The notes under the pieces: generated by a model
The model's input: the letters and a program-made list of their open reading frames with translations, nothing else
What the model was told of the DNA's origin: nothing
Database searches by the model: none
In this document: piece after piece, positions 24,485 to 32,585 of the stretch
How the letters are laid out: each line of letters opens with the position of its first letter
How positions within the stretch are numbered: position 1 is the stretch's first letter
Source of the DNA: an uncultured Neglectibacter sp.
GTDB lineage: Bacteria > Bacillota > Clostridia > Oscillospirales > Acutalibacteraceae
Assembly (NCBI GenBank): GCA_947647615.1
Contig: CANSKS010000016.1
Span: 1 to 50,905 of the forward strand
Length of the DNA: 50,905 nt
Reading direction: 5' to 3'
Program-made: the position numbers and the translations under genes

Positions 24485-26572
24485 TCACGATTCTTCCGGT
24501 TTTTTCCCAGGGAAAGTACAGTCCGGAGTGACGCAGTAAAGGGTTTTATCTTTGGTCTTCTTCTGCATGAGGGTTTTGCCGCAAACCGGACATTTTTCCT
24601 TGGAAGGCGGATCCCAGGAAACAAAATCACAGTTGGGATACTCGCTGCATCCATAAAAGACTCTGCCCTTTTTGGACTTGCGTTCAATGATTTTTCCCCC
24701 GCATTTCGGACATTCCGCCCCGGTTTCATTGACAATCTTTTTGATATTTTTGCACTCCGGGTAGCCCGGGCAAGCTAAAAACTTGCCATAGCGCCCCACT
24801 TTTACCACCATTTTCCGGCCGCACTTTTCACAGATGACGTCTGTTTCGTCTTCCTTTAATTTAATTTTTACGCCGTCCATCTCTTTTTTGGCCTTTTGTA
24901 CGGTCTTGTCAAAATCGTCGTAGAACCTGTGCAGCGTGTCTACCCATTCCTCGTCGCCCCGCTGCACCGCATCCAGTTCGTTTTCTACCTGGGCGGTGAA
25001 CTTTACATTTACAATTTTCGGGAAGCGTTCCTTCATCAACTTGGTGATCACTTCCCCCAGCTCTGTGGGCTTGAAGGCCTTTCCCTCCCTCACCACATAC
25101 TCCCGACTGGTGATGGTGGAAATGGTGGCCGCATAGGTAGAAGGACGGCCAATGCCGTTTTCCTCTAAAGTCTTGATCAAGGAAGCCTCTGTGTACCTGG
25201 GGGGAGGCTGGGTGAAATGCTGGTTGCCCTTCAACTCCCGCAGCCGCAGCTTAATGCCCTCTTCCAGAGGAGGCAGATCTTTCCCGGCCTTTTCCTCTTC
25301 CTCTGCGCTTTCCTCATAGAGGACGGTGAAGCCCTCAAAGGCCACGTTGAAACCGGAGGCCCGGAACAAATACTTTCCCGCCTCAATGGTAGCCTGGGTA
25401 GTGTTGAGCACGCAGTTTGCCATTTGGCAAGCTACAAACCGCTCCCAAATTAACTTATAAAGCTTATATTGGTCCCCTGTCAAGGAATCCTTCACCTGTT
25501 CGGGCGTGATGGCTACGGAAGCCGGCCGAATGGCCTCATGGCCGTCTTGGGCATTGGCCCTGGATTTAAAATGCCGGGGTTTTGGAGGCAGGTATTTTTG
25601 CCCCCAGCGGCCTTCGATATATTCTGTCGCGTCACGGATGGCGTCCTCTGAAATACGCAGGGAGTCGGTTCTCATATAAGTGATTAAGCCCATAGAGCCT
25701 TGGTCTTTGACCTCGACGCCTTCGTAAAGTTCCTGAGCCGCCTTCATGGTGCGCCTGGCCTGGAATCCCAGCTTCCGAGAAGCCTCTTGCTGCAGAGTAG
25801 AAGTGATAAAAGGCGGCGCAGGAGAACGATTTTTCTTTCCCTTTTTCACCGCTCCCACGTAAAACTCTTCCTTTTCTATGGCCGCTAGCAACTGGTTGGC
25901 CTCTTCCTCGGAAGTGATTTTAATTTCTCCGTTTTCGTCGCCGTAAAAAGCAGCGGTAAAGGTGGCCCTGGCAGGAGGAGCCGTCATTTTAGCATCAATC
26001 GTCCAATATTCCTGAGGAACAAAAGCCTTGATTTCCTCTTCCCTATCTACGATCATCCGCACCGCCACCGACTGCACCCGGCCCGCGGAAAGGCCTCTGC
26101 GGATGGTTTTGGCCAAAAAAGGGCTCAGGGTGTAGCCCACCAAACGGTCCAAAATGCGGCGAGCCTGCTGGGCGTTTACCAGGTCCAAATCGATCTCCCG
26201 AGGGTGGGACATTCCCTCTTCTACACCGGTTTTTGTGATTTCGTTAAAAGTGACTCTGTCGGGGGCATGTTCATCCAACCCTAAAAGGTAGGCCAAATGC
26301 CAGGAAATGGCCTCGCCCTCCCTGTCGGGGTCGGTGGCCAACAGCACGCCGTCAGACTCCGCAGCCGCTTCCTTCAGCTCTTTCACGAGCTTCTCTTTGC
26401 CCTTGATTACGCTATACTTTGGCTTAAAATCGTCTTTTACGTCCACGCACAAGCGGGCCTTGGGCAAGTCCCGCACATGGCCCATAGAAGCAATTACTTC
26501 GTAATCTTTTCCCAAATATTTTTTTATGGTCTTCGCCTTGGAGGGCGATTCCACAATAACCAATTTCGCCAT
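24485..26572 (-). CDS. topA: DNA topoisomerase I
   Basis: A 695-residue type IA topoisomerase that relaxes negative supercoils. The Toprim domain opens with KLVIVESPSKAKTIKKYLG; LATDPDREGEAISWHL holds the acidic triad; the catalytic tyrosine is in GLITYMRTDS near 295. Three C-terminal four-cysteine zinc ribbons (CEKCG...CPGYPEC, CPKCG...CSEYPNC, CPVCG...CVTPDC) span about 575-690. ATG 26572 gives the conserved start. A consensus promoter at 26674-26702 sits upstream, so topA heads the long operon. Confidence 0.97.
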   Translation of the reverse strand: MAKLVIVESPSKAKTIKKYLGKDYEVIASMGHVRDLPKARLCVDVKDDFKPKYSVIKGKEKLVKELKEAAAESDGVLLATDPDREGEAISWHLAYLLGLDEHAPDRVTFNEITKTGVEEGMSHPREIDLDLVNAQQARRILDRLVGYTLSPFLAKTIRRGLSAGRVQSVAVRMIVDREEEIKAFVPQEYWTIDAKMTAPPARATFTAAFYGDENGEIKITSEEEANQLLAAIEKEEFYVGAVKKGKKNRSPAPPFITSTLQQEASRKLGFQARRTMKAAQELYEGVEVKDQGSMGLITYMRTDSLRISEDAIRDATEYIEGRWGQKYLPPKPRHFKSRANAQDGHEAIRPASVAITPEQVKDSLTGDQYKLYKLIWERFVACQMANCVLNTTQATIEAGKYLFRASGFNVAFEGFTVLYEESAEEEEKAGKDLPPLEEGIKLRLRELKGNQHFTQPPPRYTEASLIKTLEENGIGRPSTYAATISTITSREYVVREGKAFKPTELGEVITKLMKERFPKIVNVKFTAQVENELDAVQRGDEEWVDTLHRFYDDFDKTVQKAKKEMDGVKIKLKEDETDVICEKCGRKMVVKVGRYGKFLACPGYPECKNIKKIVNETGAECPKCGGKIIERKSKKGRVFYGCSEYPNCDFVSWDPPSKEKCPVCGKTLMQKKTKDKTLYCVTPDCTFPGKKPEES

Positions 26573-26673
26573 GGAGATACCAACTTCCTTTCTCGTCTCT
26601 CGCATTTTTTCGTGTCTACCCGGCAGGGCAGCTTTTGCGTACATTCAGAGGCGATGGGTAAATAAACTTCTTT

Positions 26674-26702
26674 ATTCTACTATATCCTCCGGAAAAATTC
26701 AA
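26674..26702 (-). promoter_or_regulatory. Sigma-A promoter of topA and the operon below it
   Basis: Minus strand TTGAAT (26702-26697), 17-base spacer, TAGAAT (26679-26674). The -35 box overlaps the dprA stop codon. The leader to the topA ATG is about 95 bases. Confidence 0.7.
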
Positions 26703-27883
26703 GCGCGGCTATAGCGCTTTCCGGGGTAGGACCGGGCTTTGCCCGCCAGCTCCAGCTCTGTTAGGGCGGCCAAGACCTGAGCGGCGGGAAGGGTAGTTTT
26801 TTCTTCTAACTGGGATACATGAACCGGGATGGCATCCAACACCTTCCATACAGCCTTTGCGGCTTCCGAAAGCTCCTCCCCGGGTGCAGGGTCGGCCAAA
26901 AGAGGCTCCGCTGCCGCTTTTCTTTTAGAAAAGATCTCCGGTGTGAGCAAGGGGTTCTCTGGTTCCCTGGTGCTTCGGGAAAGGCAGGCGCTGTATTCCT
27001 CTAAAATCTCTTCCCCGCTTGTAACAGGCCTCGCGCCATCTCTTATCAGCAGTCTACTGCCCTCATAAGCCGGGTCATCCTCTTCTCCGGGGTAAACAAA
27101 AACATCTCGGTTCTGTTCCACGGCAAGCCTCGCCGTGATTAAAGTGCCGCTGCGGCTGGCCGCCTGGATCACCAAAACGCCATGGGAAAGCCCCGAAATG
27201 ATACGGTTTCTTACCTGAAAGGTGCCCCGCTGCACTCCGCGCTCTGTAGCATATTCACTAACCAGCGCCCCACCCCGCTCCAGAATTCTGCGACGCAAGC
27301 TTTCGTTTTCCGCCACATAGGGGCTATCCAGGCAAACGGGCAGTACGCTGATCGGGCCATTCCACACACTGAGGGCCCCTGTCAACACTGCCGCGTCTAC
27401 GCCTACCGCACAACCACTGATTACAGTAGCGCCGCCGGAAGCCAACTGGCACCCAAAGGCTTTAGCTGCCTGTTGAGAAGCGGGAGACGCTTTCCTGGCT
27501 CCCACTACGGCAATGGTAGGCTGCGTTTGTGTGTACGGGAGCTTTCCTTTTACATACAGTACCGCAGGAGGGTCAAAAATATTCCTTAAAGCTTCGGGAT
27601 ATTTCTCACACTCCGGCGTTAAGACCTTCTGTCCCATTTTTAGGCAGTATTCCAACAAGGCTTCCGCACCGGAAAGCCCATAGGAGTACAGAGCGGTAGC
27701 TTCCTTTTCGGTGATGAGTTCCATGCGATTCCACAAAGAAGGGCCGCTTTCACAGAACTCCCGCAGCCCGCCGGAAAACCGCCGGAACAACTCATAGGGC
27801 TTATAGCTCCCCGCCCCAAAAGCATGCTGGGCCCAAATCCAATAAACCCGTGGGTCACACTGTGGCTGGCTTTTCAAAAACAT
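26699..27883 (-). CDS. dprA: DNA-processing protein DprA
   Basis: A 394-residue protein that loads RecA on incoming single-stranded DNA during transformation. The Rossmann-like core shows IAVVGARKASPASQQAAK, VISGCAVGVDAAV, VLPVCLDSPYVAEN, and SGLSHGVLVIQAASRSGTLITARLA, the family hallmark. A C-terminal winged helix (KAVWKVLDAIPVHVSQLEE to ALTELELAGK) completes it. ATG 27883 follows AGGGGGAAG. It is the last gene before the topA promoter. No other competence genes are in view, so transformability cannot be inferred. Confidence 0.95.
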   Translation of the reverse strand: MFLKSQPQCDPRVYWIWAQHAFGAGSYKPYELFRRFSGGLREFCESGPSLWNRMELITEKEATALYSYGLSGAEALLEYCLKMGQKVLTPECEKYPEALRNIFDPPAVLYVKGKLPYTQTQPTIAVVGARKASPASQQAAKAFGCQLASGGATVISGCAVGVDAAVLTGALSVWNGPISVLPVCLDSPYVAENESLRRRILERGGALVSEYATERGVQRGTFQVRNRIISGLSHGVLVIQAASRSGTLITARLAVEQNRDVFVYPGEEDDPAYEGSRLLIRDGARPVTSGEEILEEYSACLSRSTREPENPLLTPEIFSKRKAAAEPLLADPAPGEELSEAAKAVWKVLDAIPVHVSQLEEKTTLPAAQVLAALTELELAGKARSYPGKRYSRA

Positions 27884-27931
27884 CTTCCCCCTCTGTCGCA
27901 AACAGGACCGGAAAACACAAAAACGCCGTTT

Positions 27932-28744
27932 TCAGCCTGTTCCATTCCGTCTCATTTCCCAAAGCAAAATAGTAGACGCCGCAGATGCGTTCAGCGATTC
28001 CGCCCGGCCGGTCATGGGGATGGTCACCTTTTGGCCGCACAGGGCGATGGTCTCGGCAGTAAGGCCGTTTCCCTCATTCCCAATGAATACCGCTGGAAGC
28101 ATGCCAGAAAAATTCAGGTTTGTCACCGGCACGGCCTCCCGGCCGGGCACTGCCGCCCACAAGGAATAGCCCGCTTCCCGCAAAAAACCACAAAGCGGCT
28201 CCGCACTTTCCGCCAGAAAAAGCCGCAGCCGGAACACTGCCCCCATAGAGGCCCGGAGAGCCTTTGGAGAAAGGGGATCACAGCAGCTGCCCAGCAGCAC
28301 CACCTGTTCAATTCCCAAGGCCTCCGCTGTGCGCAGAACTGTGCCCAAATTTCCAGGGTCCTGTATATTTTCCAGCACCACACAGGGGCTCTTTGCCGGG
28401 CACCCGCCGGTGGGAAAATCCCGCAGTCCTTGGGGCCAAGCGCAAAGGCAAAAGACACCTTGGGAGGTCTTGGTGCCGGAAAGCAGCCCGGCCACGTGCT
28501 CTTCTACCAAATAGAGCGCTCCGCTCCTTTGCTGTACCGCCTCTAAATATTTCCCGTATTTTTCCCGGGCCTTTTCCGTAAAAAAACAGGCTTCTATGGC
28601 TATCTCGGAGCGGGCAGCTTCCTCACACAGCCGGGCACCCTCACAAAAAAAGCGGCGCTCTTCCCGCCGCCTTCCGGCGGAATCTGCCAAGACAGCCGCT
28701 TGCCGGACCAATGGGTTTTTCCTGCTGGTAATGCGCGAAACCAC
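27932..28744 (-). CDS. SpoU/TrmH-family RNA 2'-O-methyltransferase
   Basis: A 270-residue SPOUT-class enzyme that would methylate a ribose in rRNA or tRNA with SAM. The N-terminal substrate-binding part (RITSRKNPLVRQAAVLA, RRFFCEGARLCEEA) precedes the knotted domain with motif 1 LENIQDPGNLGTVLRTAEA, motif 2 FIGNEGNGL, and motif 3 IPMTGRAESLNASAAS. It resembles the YsgA-type paralogue often found next to infC-rpmI-rplT in Bacillota. A terminator separates it from rplT, so it may have its own promoter or rely on readthrough. Confidence 0.93.
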   Translation of the reverse strand: MVSRITSRKNPLVRQAAVLADSAGRRREERRFFCEGARLCEEAARSEIAIEACFFTEKAREKYGKYLEAVQQRSGALYLVEEHVAGLLSGTKTSQGVFCLCAWPQGLRDFPTGGCPAKSPCVVLENIQDPGNLGTVLRTAEALGIEQVVLLGSCCDPLSPKALRASMGAVFRLRLFLAESAEPLCGFLREAGYSLWAAVPGREAVPVTNLNFSGMLPAVFIGNEGNGLTAETIALCGQKVTIPMTGRAESLNASAASTILLWEMRRNGTG

Positions 28745-28760
28745 CAGCTTTCCCCCTTTC

Positions 28761-28803
28761 CAAAAAAAGAAAAGTAACGCCCAAGGCGAACCGCCCCAGG
28801 CGT
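28761..28803 (-). terminator. Intrinsic terminator after rplT
   Basis: On the minus strand 28803-28792 pairs with 28788-28777 over 12 bp (some G-U), with a 3-base loop, followed by a U-rich stretch CTTTTCTTTTTTT. It lies 13 bases past the rplT stop. Confidence 0.82.
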
Positions 28804-28816
28804 ACTCTTCACATTT

Positions 28817-29170
28817 TTATAATGCGGCCTTAGCCTTCTCCACCAAAGCGGTGAAAGCTGCCGGGTCAGCAATGGCAATTTCAGAAAGCATTTTGCGGTT
28901 GAGCGTGACGCCCGCCTTTTTCAGACCGTTCATAAAAGTGGAATAATTGATATCGTTCATGCGGCAGGCTGCAGAAATTCTGGTGATCCACAAACGGCGG
29001 AAATCCCTCTTTCGCTGCTTGCGGCCAATGTAGGCATAATTGCCGGATTTCATAACAGCCTGTTTCGCCATTTTAAAATGACGGCTTTTGGAACCCCAAT
29101 ATCCCTTTGCCAGTTTTAAAATTTTCTTTCTTCTTTTGCGGGTCATCATTGCGCCCTTAACTCTAGCCAT
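28817..29170 (-). CDS. rplT: 50S ribosomal protein L20
   Basis: A 117-residue, very basic ribosomal protein needed for early 50S assembly. [23 protein letters not shown] is the usual N-terminal extension that threads into 23S r[24 protein letters not shown] and [19 protein letters not shown] are conserved. Third gene of infC-rpmI-rplT. In Bacillota this protein, when free, binds the operon leader and represses it; the leader is seen at 30037-30172. Confidence 0.98.
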   Translation of the reverse strand: MARVKGAMMTRKRRKKILKLAKGYWGSKSRHFKMAKQAVMKSGNYAYIGRKQRKRDFRRLWITRISAACRMNDINYSTFMNGLKKAGVTLNRKMLSEIAIADPAAFTALVEKAKAAL

Positions 29171-29231
29171 TTCTCATTCCATCCTTTCTACTCTGCGAAA
29201 AATGTGACCAAACTTGTAAATTCTGTACCGC

Positions 29232-29435
29232 TTATTTATAGGGCAGCATCCGCTTTACGGCAGCTACGCTGGTTTTGTCGGTTACCGTGGTGCCCCGGGC
29301 ATGGCGCTTGGACTTAGGAGTTTTGCCATGGCCGTTGGCCAGGTGAGTCATATAAGCGTGTGCACGGATCACTTTTCCGTTTTTGGAAAGCTTGAAGCGC
29401 TTTTTGGCGCCGCTGTGTGTTTTCAGTTTCGGCAT
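29232..29435 (-). CDS. rpmI: 50S ribosomal protein L35
   Basis: A 67-residue ribosomal protein. MPKLKTHSGAKKRFKLSKNGK, HAYMTHLANGHGKTPKSKR, and the end VKRMLPYK are standard. An AAGGAGG site precedes the ATG. It lies 26 bases after infC and 61 bases before rplT. Confidence 0.98.
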   Translation of the reverse strand: MPKLKTHSGAKKRFKLSKNGKVIRAHAYMTHLANGHGKTPKSKRHARGTTVTDKTSVAAVKRMLPYK

Positions 29436-29461
29436 TTTGTATTCCTCCTTGATATTGGTGG

Positions 29462-29980
29462 TTATTTTACGGGCTTGGGGGTAAGGAACATAAGCATGGT
29501 CCTGCCCTCCAACTTTGCGGGCTTTTCCACATTGGCCTCTTCTGCCATAGCCTCGGCAAAACGGCGCATAATCTCCAGCCCGTGCTCGGGGTGACCCATT
29601 TCTCTTCCGCGGAAGCGAATAGAAACCTTCACCTTGTTGCCGTCTTCAATAAAACGGGCAGCATGGTTTTTCTTTGTTTCAAAATCGTGGGTATCGATAT
29701 TAAGGGAAAGGCGTACTTCCTTAATCTCTACGACCCTCTGGTTTTTCCTTGCTTCCTTTTCCCGCTTCGCCTGTTCAAAGCGGTATTTACCGTAATCGAT
29801 GATCTTGCAGACCGGCGGGGTTGCCTGCGGCGCGATCTTTACCAGATCCAGATTTTTTTGCTCAGCAAGATCCATAGCCTGCTTTAAGGGCATAATGCCC
29901 AGCTGCGAGCCGTCGAAATCGATCACGCGGAGCTCTTTATCCCGGATTTGCTCATTGATCTGCAGTTCCTTGTTGCTAAT
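29462..29980 (-). CDS. infC: Translation initiation factor IF-3, ATT start
   Basis: A 172-residue factor that keeps 30S subunits free and checks start codons. The N domain (LQINEQIRDKELRVIDFDGSQLGIM), basic linker (YGKYRFEQAKREKEARK) and C domain (SIRFRGREMGHPEHGLEIM) are complete. The start is ATT at 29980: GGAGGTG lies 6 bases before it, whereas the nearest upstream ATG (29995) runs into that site. An AUU start is the known IF-3 device for repressing its own translation, since IF-3 rejects non-standard starts. Confidence 0.96.
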   Translation of the reverse strand: MSNKELQINEQIRDKELRVIDFDGSQLGIMPLKQAMDLAEQKNLDLVKIAPQATPPVCKIIDYGKYRFEQAKREKEARKNQRVVEIKEVRLSLNIDTHDFETKKNHAARFIEDGNKVKVSIRFRGREMGHPEHGLEIMRRFAEAMAEEANVEKPAKLEGRTMLMFLTPKPVK

Positions 29981-30036
29981 GGGTAGCACCTCCATCACAC
30001 ATGTTCTCACATAAAATCCTCAAAACGAACTGGCGC

Positions 30037-30172
30037 AAAAAAAGCGGGCAAAAAACTCCGCCCGCGAATCAACAACTCGCAATACACAGAAAGACTGCGT
30101 CTTGCCCTGTATTGACCTGTGTCAGACGGCACTGCACGGGTGGGAGCCACCAAAGCTCCGCTTTGTTTTGAC
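30037..30172 (-). promoter_or_regulatory. L20-type leader with intrinsic attenuator for infC-rpmI-rplT
   Basis: About 190 untranslated bases separate the promoter and the IF-3 start. At the end is a terminator: GCGGGC (30065-30060) pairs with GCCCGC (30049-30044), followed by TTTTTTT (30043-30037). Upstream sequence can fold into several alternative stems. In Bacillota this leader is controlled by L20 binding, which favours the terminator. Class assignment rests on position and terminator, not on a matched consensus. Confidence 0.75.
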
Positions 30173-30178
30173 GTTGTT

Positions 30179-30207
30179 ATTATAGTACCTTTGCAAAATG
30201 CTGTCAA
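30179..30207 (-). promoter_or_regulatory. Sigma-A promoter of infC-rpmI-rplT
   Basis: A perfect consensus on the minus strand: TTGACA (30207-30202), 17-base spacer, TATAAT (30184-30179). Expected start near 30172. Confidence 0.9.
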
Positions 30208-30224
30208 GGGGTTTTCGAAAAACC

Positions 30225-30253
30225 TTGAAAACCTGCCGGGATGCTGATATAAT
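30225..30253 (+). promoter_or_regulatory. Sigma-A promoter of the zinc-ribbon membrane protein gene
   Basis: TTGAAA (30225-30230), 17-base spacer, TATAAT (30248-30253), 36 bases before the ATG; AAGGAGGG ribosome site at about 30276-30283. Divergent from the infC promoter 18 bases away. Confidence 0.8.
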
Positions 30254-30289
30254 TTTCTTAATTATTTTGCCGAAAAAGGAGGGTCTACC

Positions 30290-32449
30290 ATGTTTTGTAT
30301 CCACTGCGGCGCAAACCTGCCCGATAACGCGCAGTTTTGCCACAACTGCGGGAAACCTGTGGGGCCTGCAGTTTCCCAAGGGGGCGCACCTTCCCAAAAG
30401 ACGGCGCCGGCGGACACCGCAAACGCTCCCCAGCCTCAGCCCCAGCCCGCTCCCGAGGCGGCCCCCAGAAGCGCCCCGCTGCCCCCACAGGTTCCTCCGG
30501 CAGGGCCGCCTCAAAGGCCTTATCCCGGCCCTGGCCCCCGGCAGCCTCCGTCCATTCCCCAAAAGCCTAAATGGCTGATTCCCTTGATTGCCTGTGGGGC
30601 GGTAGTAGTTTTAATCCTGATGGTAGTAGTCTTCCGTTCCATCTTCTTAAAGACAAAAGATATCCTTGAGAGCTCTGCTGTACCCCAAAGCTCAGAAACA
30701 CGTTCTTCCACTCCCTCCACTTCCGGAGAGCAGGAGGCCGGAACTTTCCTGCATTATGAAAACAGCACCGTCCGTTTTGCTTTCGATTACCCGGAAGCTT
30801 TTACCTATGACGAGCCCAACGCCAACAATGTGATCTTGGGCGCAGGAGAGGAATGCCGGGTGGCCGTGGAATACGCCTTCCAAACCACGAAAAATTGCTT
30901 TATCTATTCTTCCGAAGACCTTGTCCGGCAAATTGAGGCCGACCCCACGGTGCTTTCCGGCTACGTGGGCGCCGAAGGGGTCTCGGTACAAGAGGAAAGC
31001 ACAGAGCAGGTCAACGGCCAGCCCTGCTACCTGTACCGCTGGACACTGGCGCAGAACGGCAAGAATTACACCGGTGCCCTATATGTGCTCGATTCCCAGG
31101 GGGAATTCGGCTGCTATACCTTCATGTGGGTGGTAGAAAACTCCGCCAAAGACGCCGAACGCTACCGGGGGCAGATCGAAAAAATGCTGGAAAGCTTCCA
31201 GATCACCGGCCCCTATGAGGCAGAAGGCTATACCATTTACGAAATGGAAGACCCCGACTACCTGAGGTTTGCCTTGCGGGATGAACTGGTACAGGGCGAA
31301 ATGGAGCTGGGGTACCAGGGAAGCTTCCGTGCCTTAGACAACAACCTCACCATTAAGCCCGCAGCTGAGGGGCGTTCTCACATTTCCATGTACAAAACAA
31401 GCACCCAACGTCCTTATGCCGATAGAGAAAAGGACGGTTTCACCAAAACCATGGAGACTGCCATTTCTCCCTATTTTTCTGACGCCGATTACCAGAACGC
31501 CCGGCTCCTTTCGGAACTCACCCAGCTGGAAATAGGCCGTTACCCCTATGTGGAGCTGGACCTGACCTGCCATTACAGCGGGTACCGGGCCGATGAGGAA
31601 TGGATGGTTTACGAGTTCGTTTTCCCCCAGGGCGGGCACTATTGGAACCTCACCATGATCGCTACCGACGAAACCCTGGAGCAAACCTCCCAGGTACTGG
31701 TAGACCTTCTCATCTCTTTGCAAGTAGAGAATGACACCCTGAGTCTGGGCGAAAACGCGTTTGGATCTTTTGAAGATTTCGACGCCTCCAAATTCCAGGA
31801 AGCTCCTGCCGCTCAGGCCGATAAAAACCAGGTGATCAATAAGCTGCTTGCCCAGATCGAAGGTACTCCGGGCTTTGTGAGGCCAGACGATTATTACCAA
31901 CCCTTGGCCAGCTTTACCGACATAGACGGCAACGGGGTAAACGAGCTGCTCTGTGTGTACAAGGTGAAAAAGGGCAACGATTTCCAAGCCCTGTACGACG
32001 TATATTCCGTCAATGGCGACGGCACCTGTATCACAGTGGTCTCCGGCCAGCTTCTATACCAAGAGGTGGGCGGCAACAGCGGTACCTTGGGACTGGCGCT
32101 GGACGCCGCGAGCAAGCCCTATTTGGTGGTGGAAACCCGTACCCCTCAGGGCGACCGATTCAACAATACGTACACTTATATTCCCTGGAACAGCAGCCAA
32201 AGTGAGCTGGAAGATTCCTGGGTTTACCTGGAGTCTCACGGGGTATATGGAGAGGAAAGCAATGGCGAATATGTGATCGGCGATACCAAAACCACTAAAG
32301 CCGATTTCGACGCCCGCCGGGCCGATTTCGAAAACCATTGGACCGATTTAGACTTGAACAAAGGCCCCGGAAATGGGGGAAACAACATGTCTTTCGAACA
32401 GATCCGAACTCTGGATATGAACAACTATACCTTCTATTCCGCGAAATAA
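30290..32449 (+). CDS. Zinc-ribbon, single-pass membrane protein with large extracellular region
   Basis: A 719-residue protein of unknown function. Residues 1-24 form a cytosolic zinc ribbon (CIHCG...CHNCG), followed by a Pro/Ala/Gln-rich linker to about 92, one membrane helix (WLIPLIACGAVVVLILMVVVF, about 96-118), then some 600 extracellular residues. Two similar blocks (about 155-300 and 310-480) look like repeats of a sugar-binding-size beta domain, and a late segment DIDGNGVNELLCVY resembles a calcium-binding FG-GAP/dockerin-like loop. Ends with a strong terminator, so it is monocistronic. Such zinc-ribbon anchored proteins are frequent in gut Clostridia; no enzyme motif is evident. Confidence 0.85.
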   Translation: MFCIHCGANLPDNAQFCHNCGKPVGPAVSQGGAPSQKTAPADTANAPQPQPQPAPEAAPRSAPLPPQVPPAGPPQRPYPGPGPRQPPSIPQKPKWLIPLIACGAVVVLILMVVVFRSIFLKTKDILESSAVPQSSETRSSTPSTSGEQEAGTFLHYENSTVRFAFDYPEAFTYDEPNANNVILGAGEECRVAVEYAFQTTKNCFIYSSEDLVRQIEADPTVLSGYVGAEGVSVQEESTEQVNGQPCYLYRWTLAQNGKNYTGALYVLDSQGEFGCYTFMWVVENSAKDAERYRGQIEKMLESFQITGPYEAEGYTIYEMEDPDYLRFALRDELVQGEMELGYQGSFRALDNNLTIKPAAEGRSHISMYKTSTQRPYADREKDGFTKTMETAISPYFSDADYQNARLLSELTQLEIGRYPYVELDLTCHYSGYRADEEWMVYEFVFPQGGHYWNLTMIATDETLEQTSQVLVDLLISLQVENDTLSLGENAFGSFEDFDASKFQEAPAAQADKNQVINKLLAQIEGTPGFVRPDDYYQPLASFTDIDGNGVNELLCVYKVKKGNDFQALYDVYSVNGDGTCITVVSGQLLYQEVGGNSGTLGLALDAASKPYLVVETRTPQGDRFNNTYTYIPWNSSQSELEDSWVYLESHGVYGEESNGEYVIGDTKTTKADFDARRADFENHWTDLDLNKGPGNGGNNMSFEQIRTLDMNNYTFYSAK

Positions 32450-32473
32450 GCGGCTCCAATTCCATAAGTAAAA

Positions 32474-32515
32474 GAGGAGAGGCCCTGAGATTTACCAGGG
32501 CCTCTCCTTTTGTTT
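32474..32515 (+). terminator. Intrinsic terminator after the zinc-ribbon gene
   Basis: GGAGAGGCCCTG (32476-32487) pairs perfectly with CAGGGCCTCTCC (32496-32507), followed by TTTTGTTT. It could also stop transcription from the converging lipoprotein gene. Confidence 0.93.
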
Positions 32516-32585
32516 CGAAATCCGGCAGGCGTCAAGCCTCTTTCGCAGACCCTGAGCCTTTCCGGGGCAGCTCTGCCCCGGCCGG

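Noticed and set aside
32562-32582. GC-rich stem CCGGGGCAG/CTGCCCCGG after the solute-binding protein gene
   Set aside because: Too short a loop (2 bases) and no U-tract; the stronger terminator at 32474-32515 serves this end.
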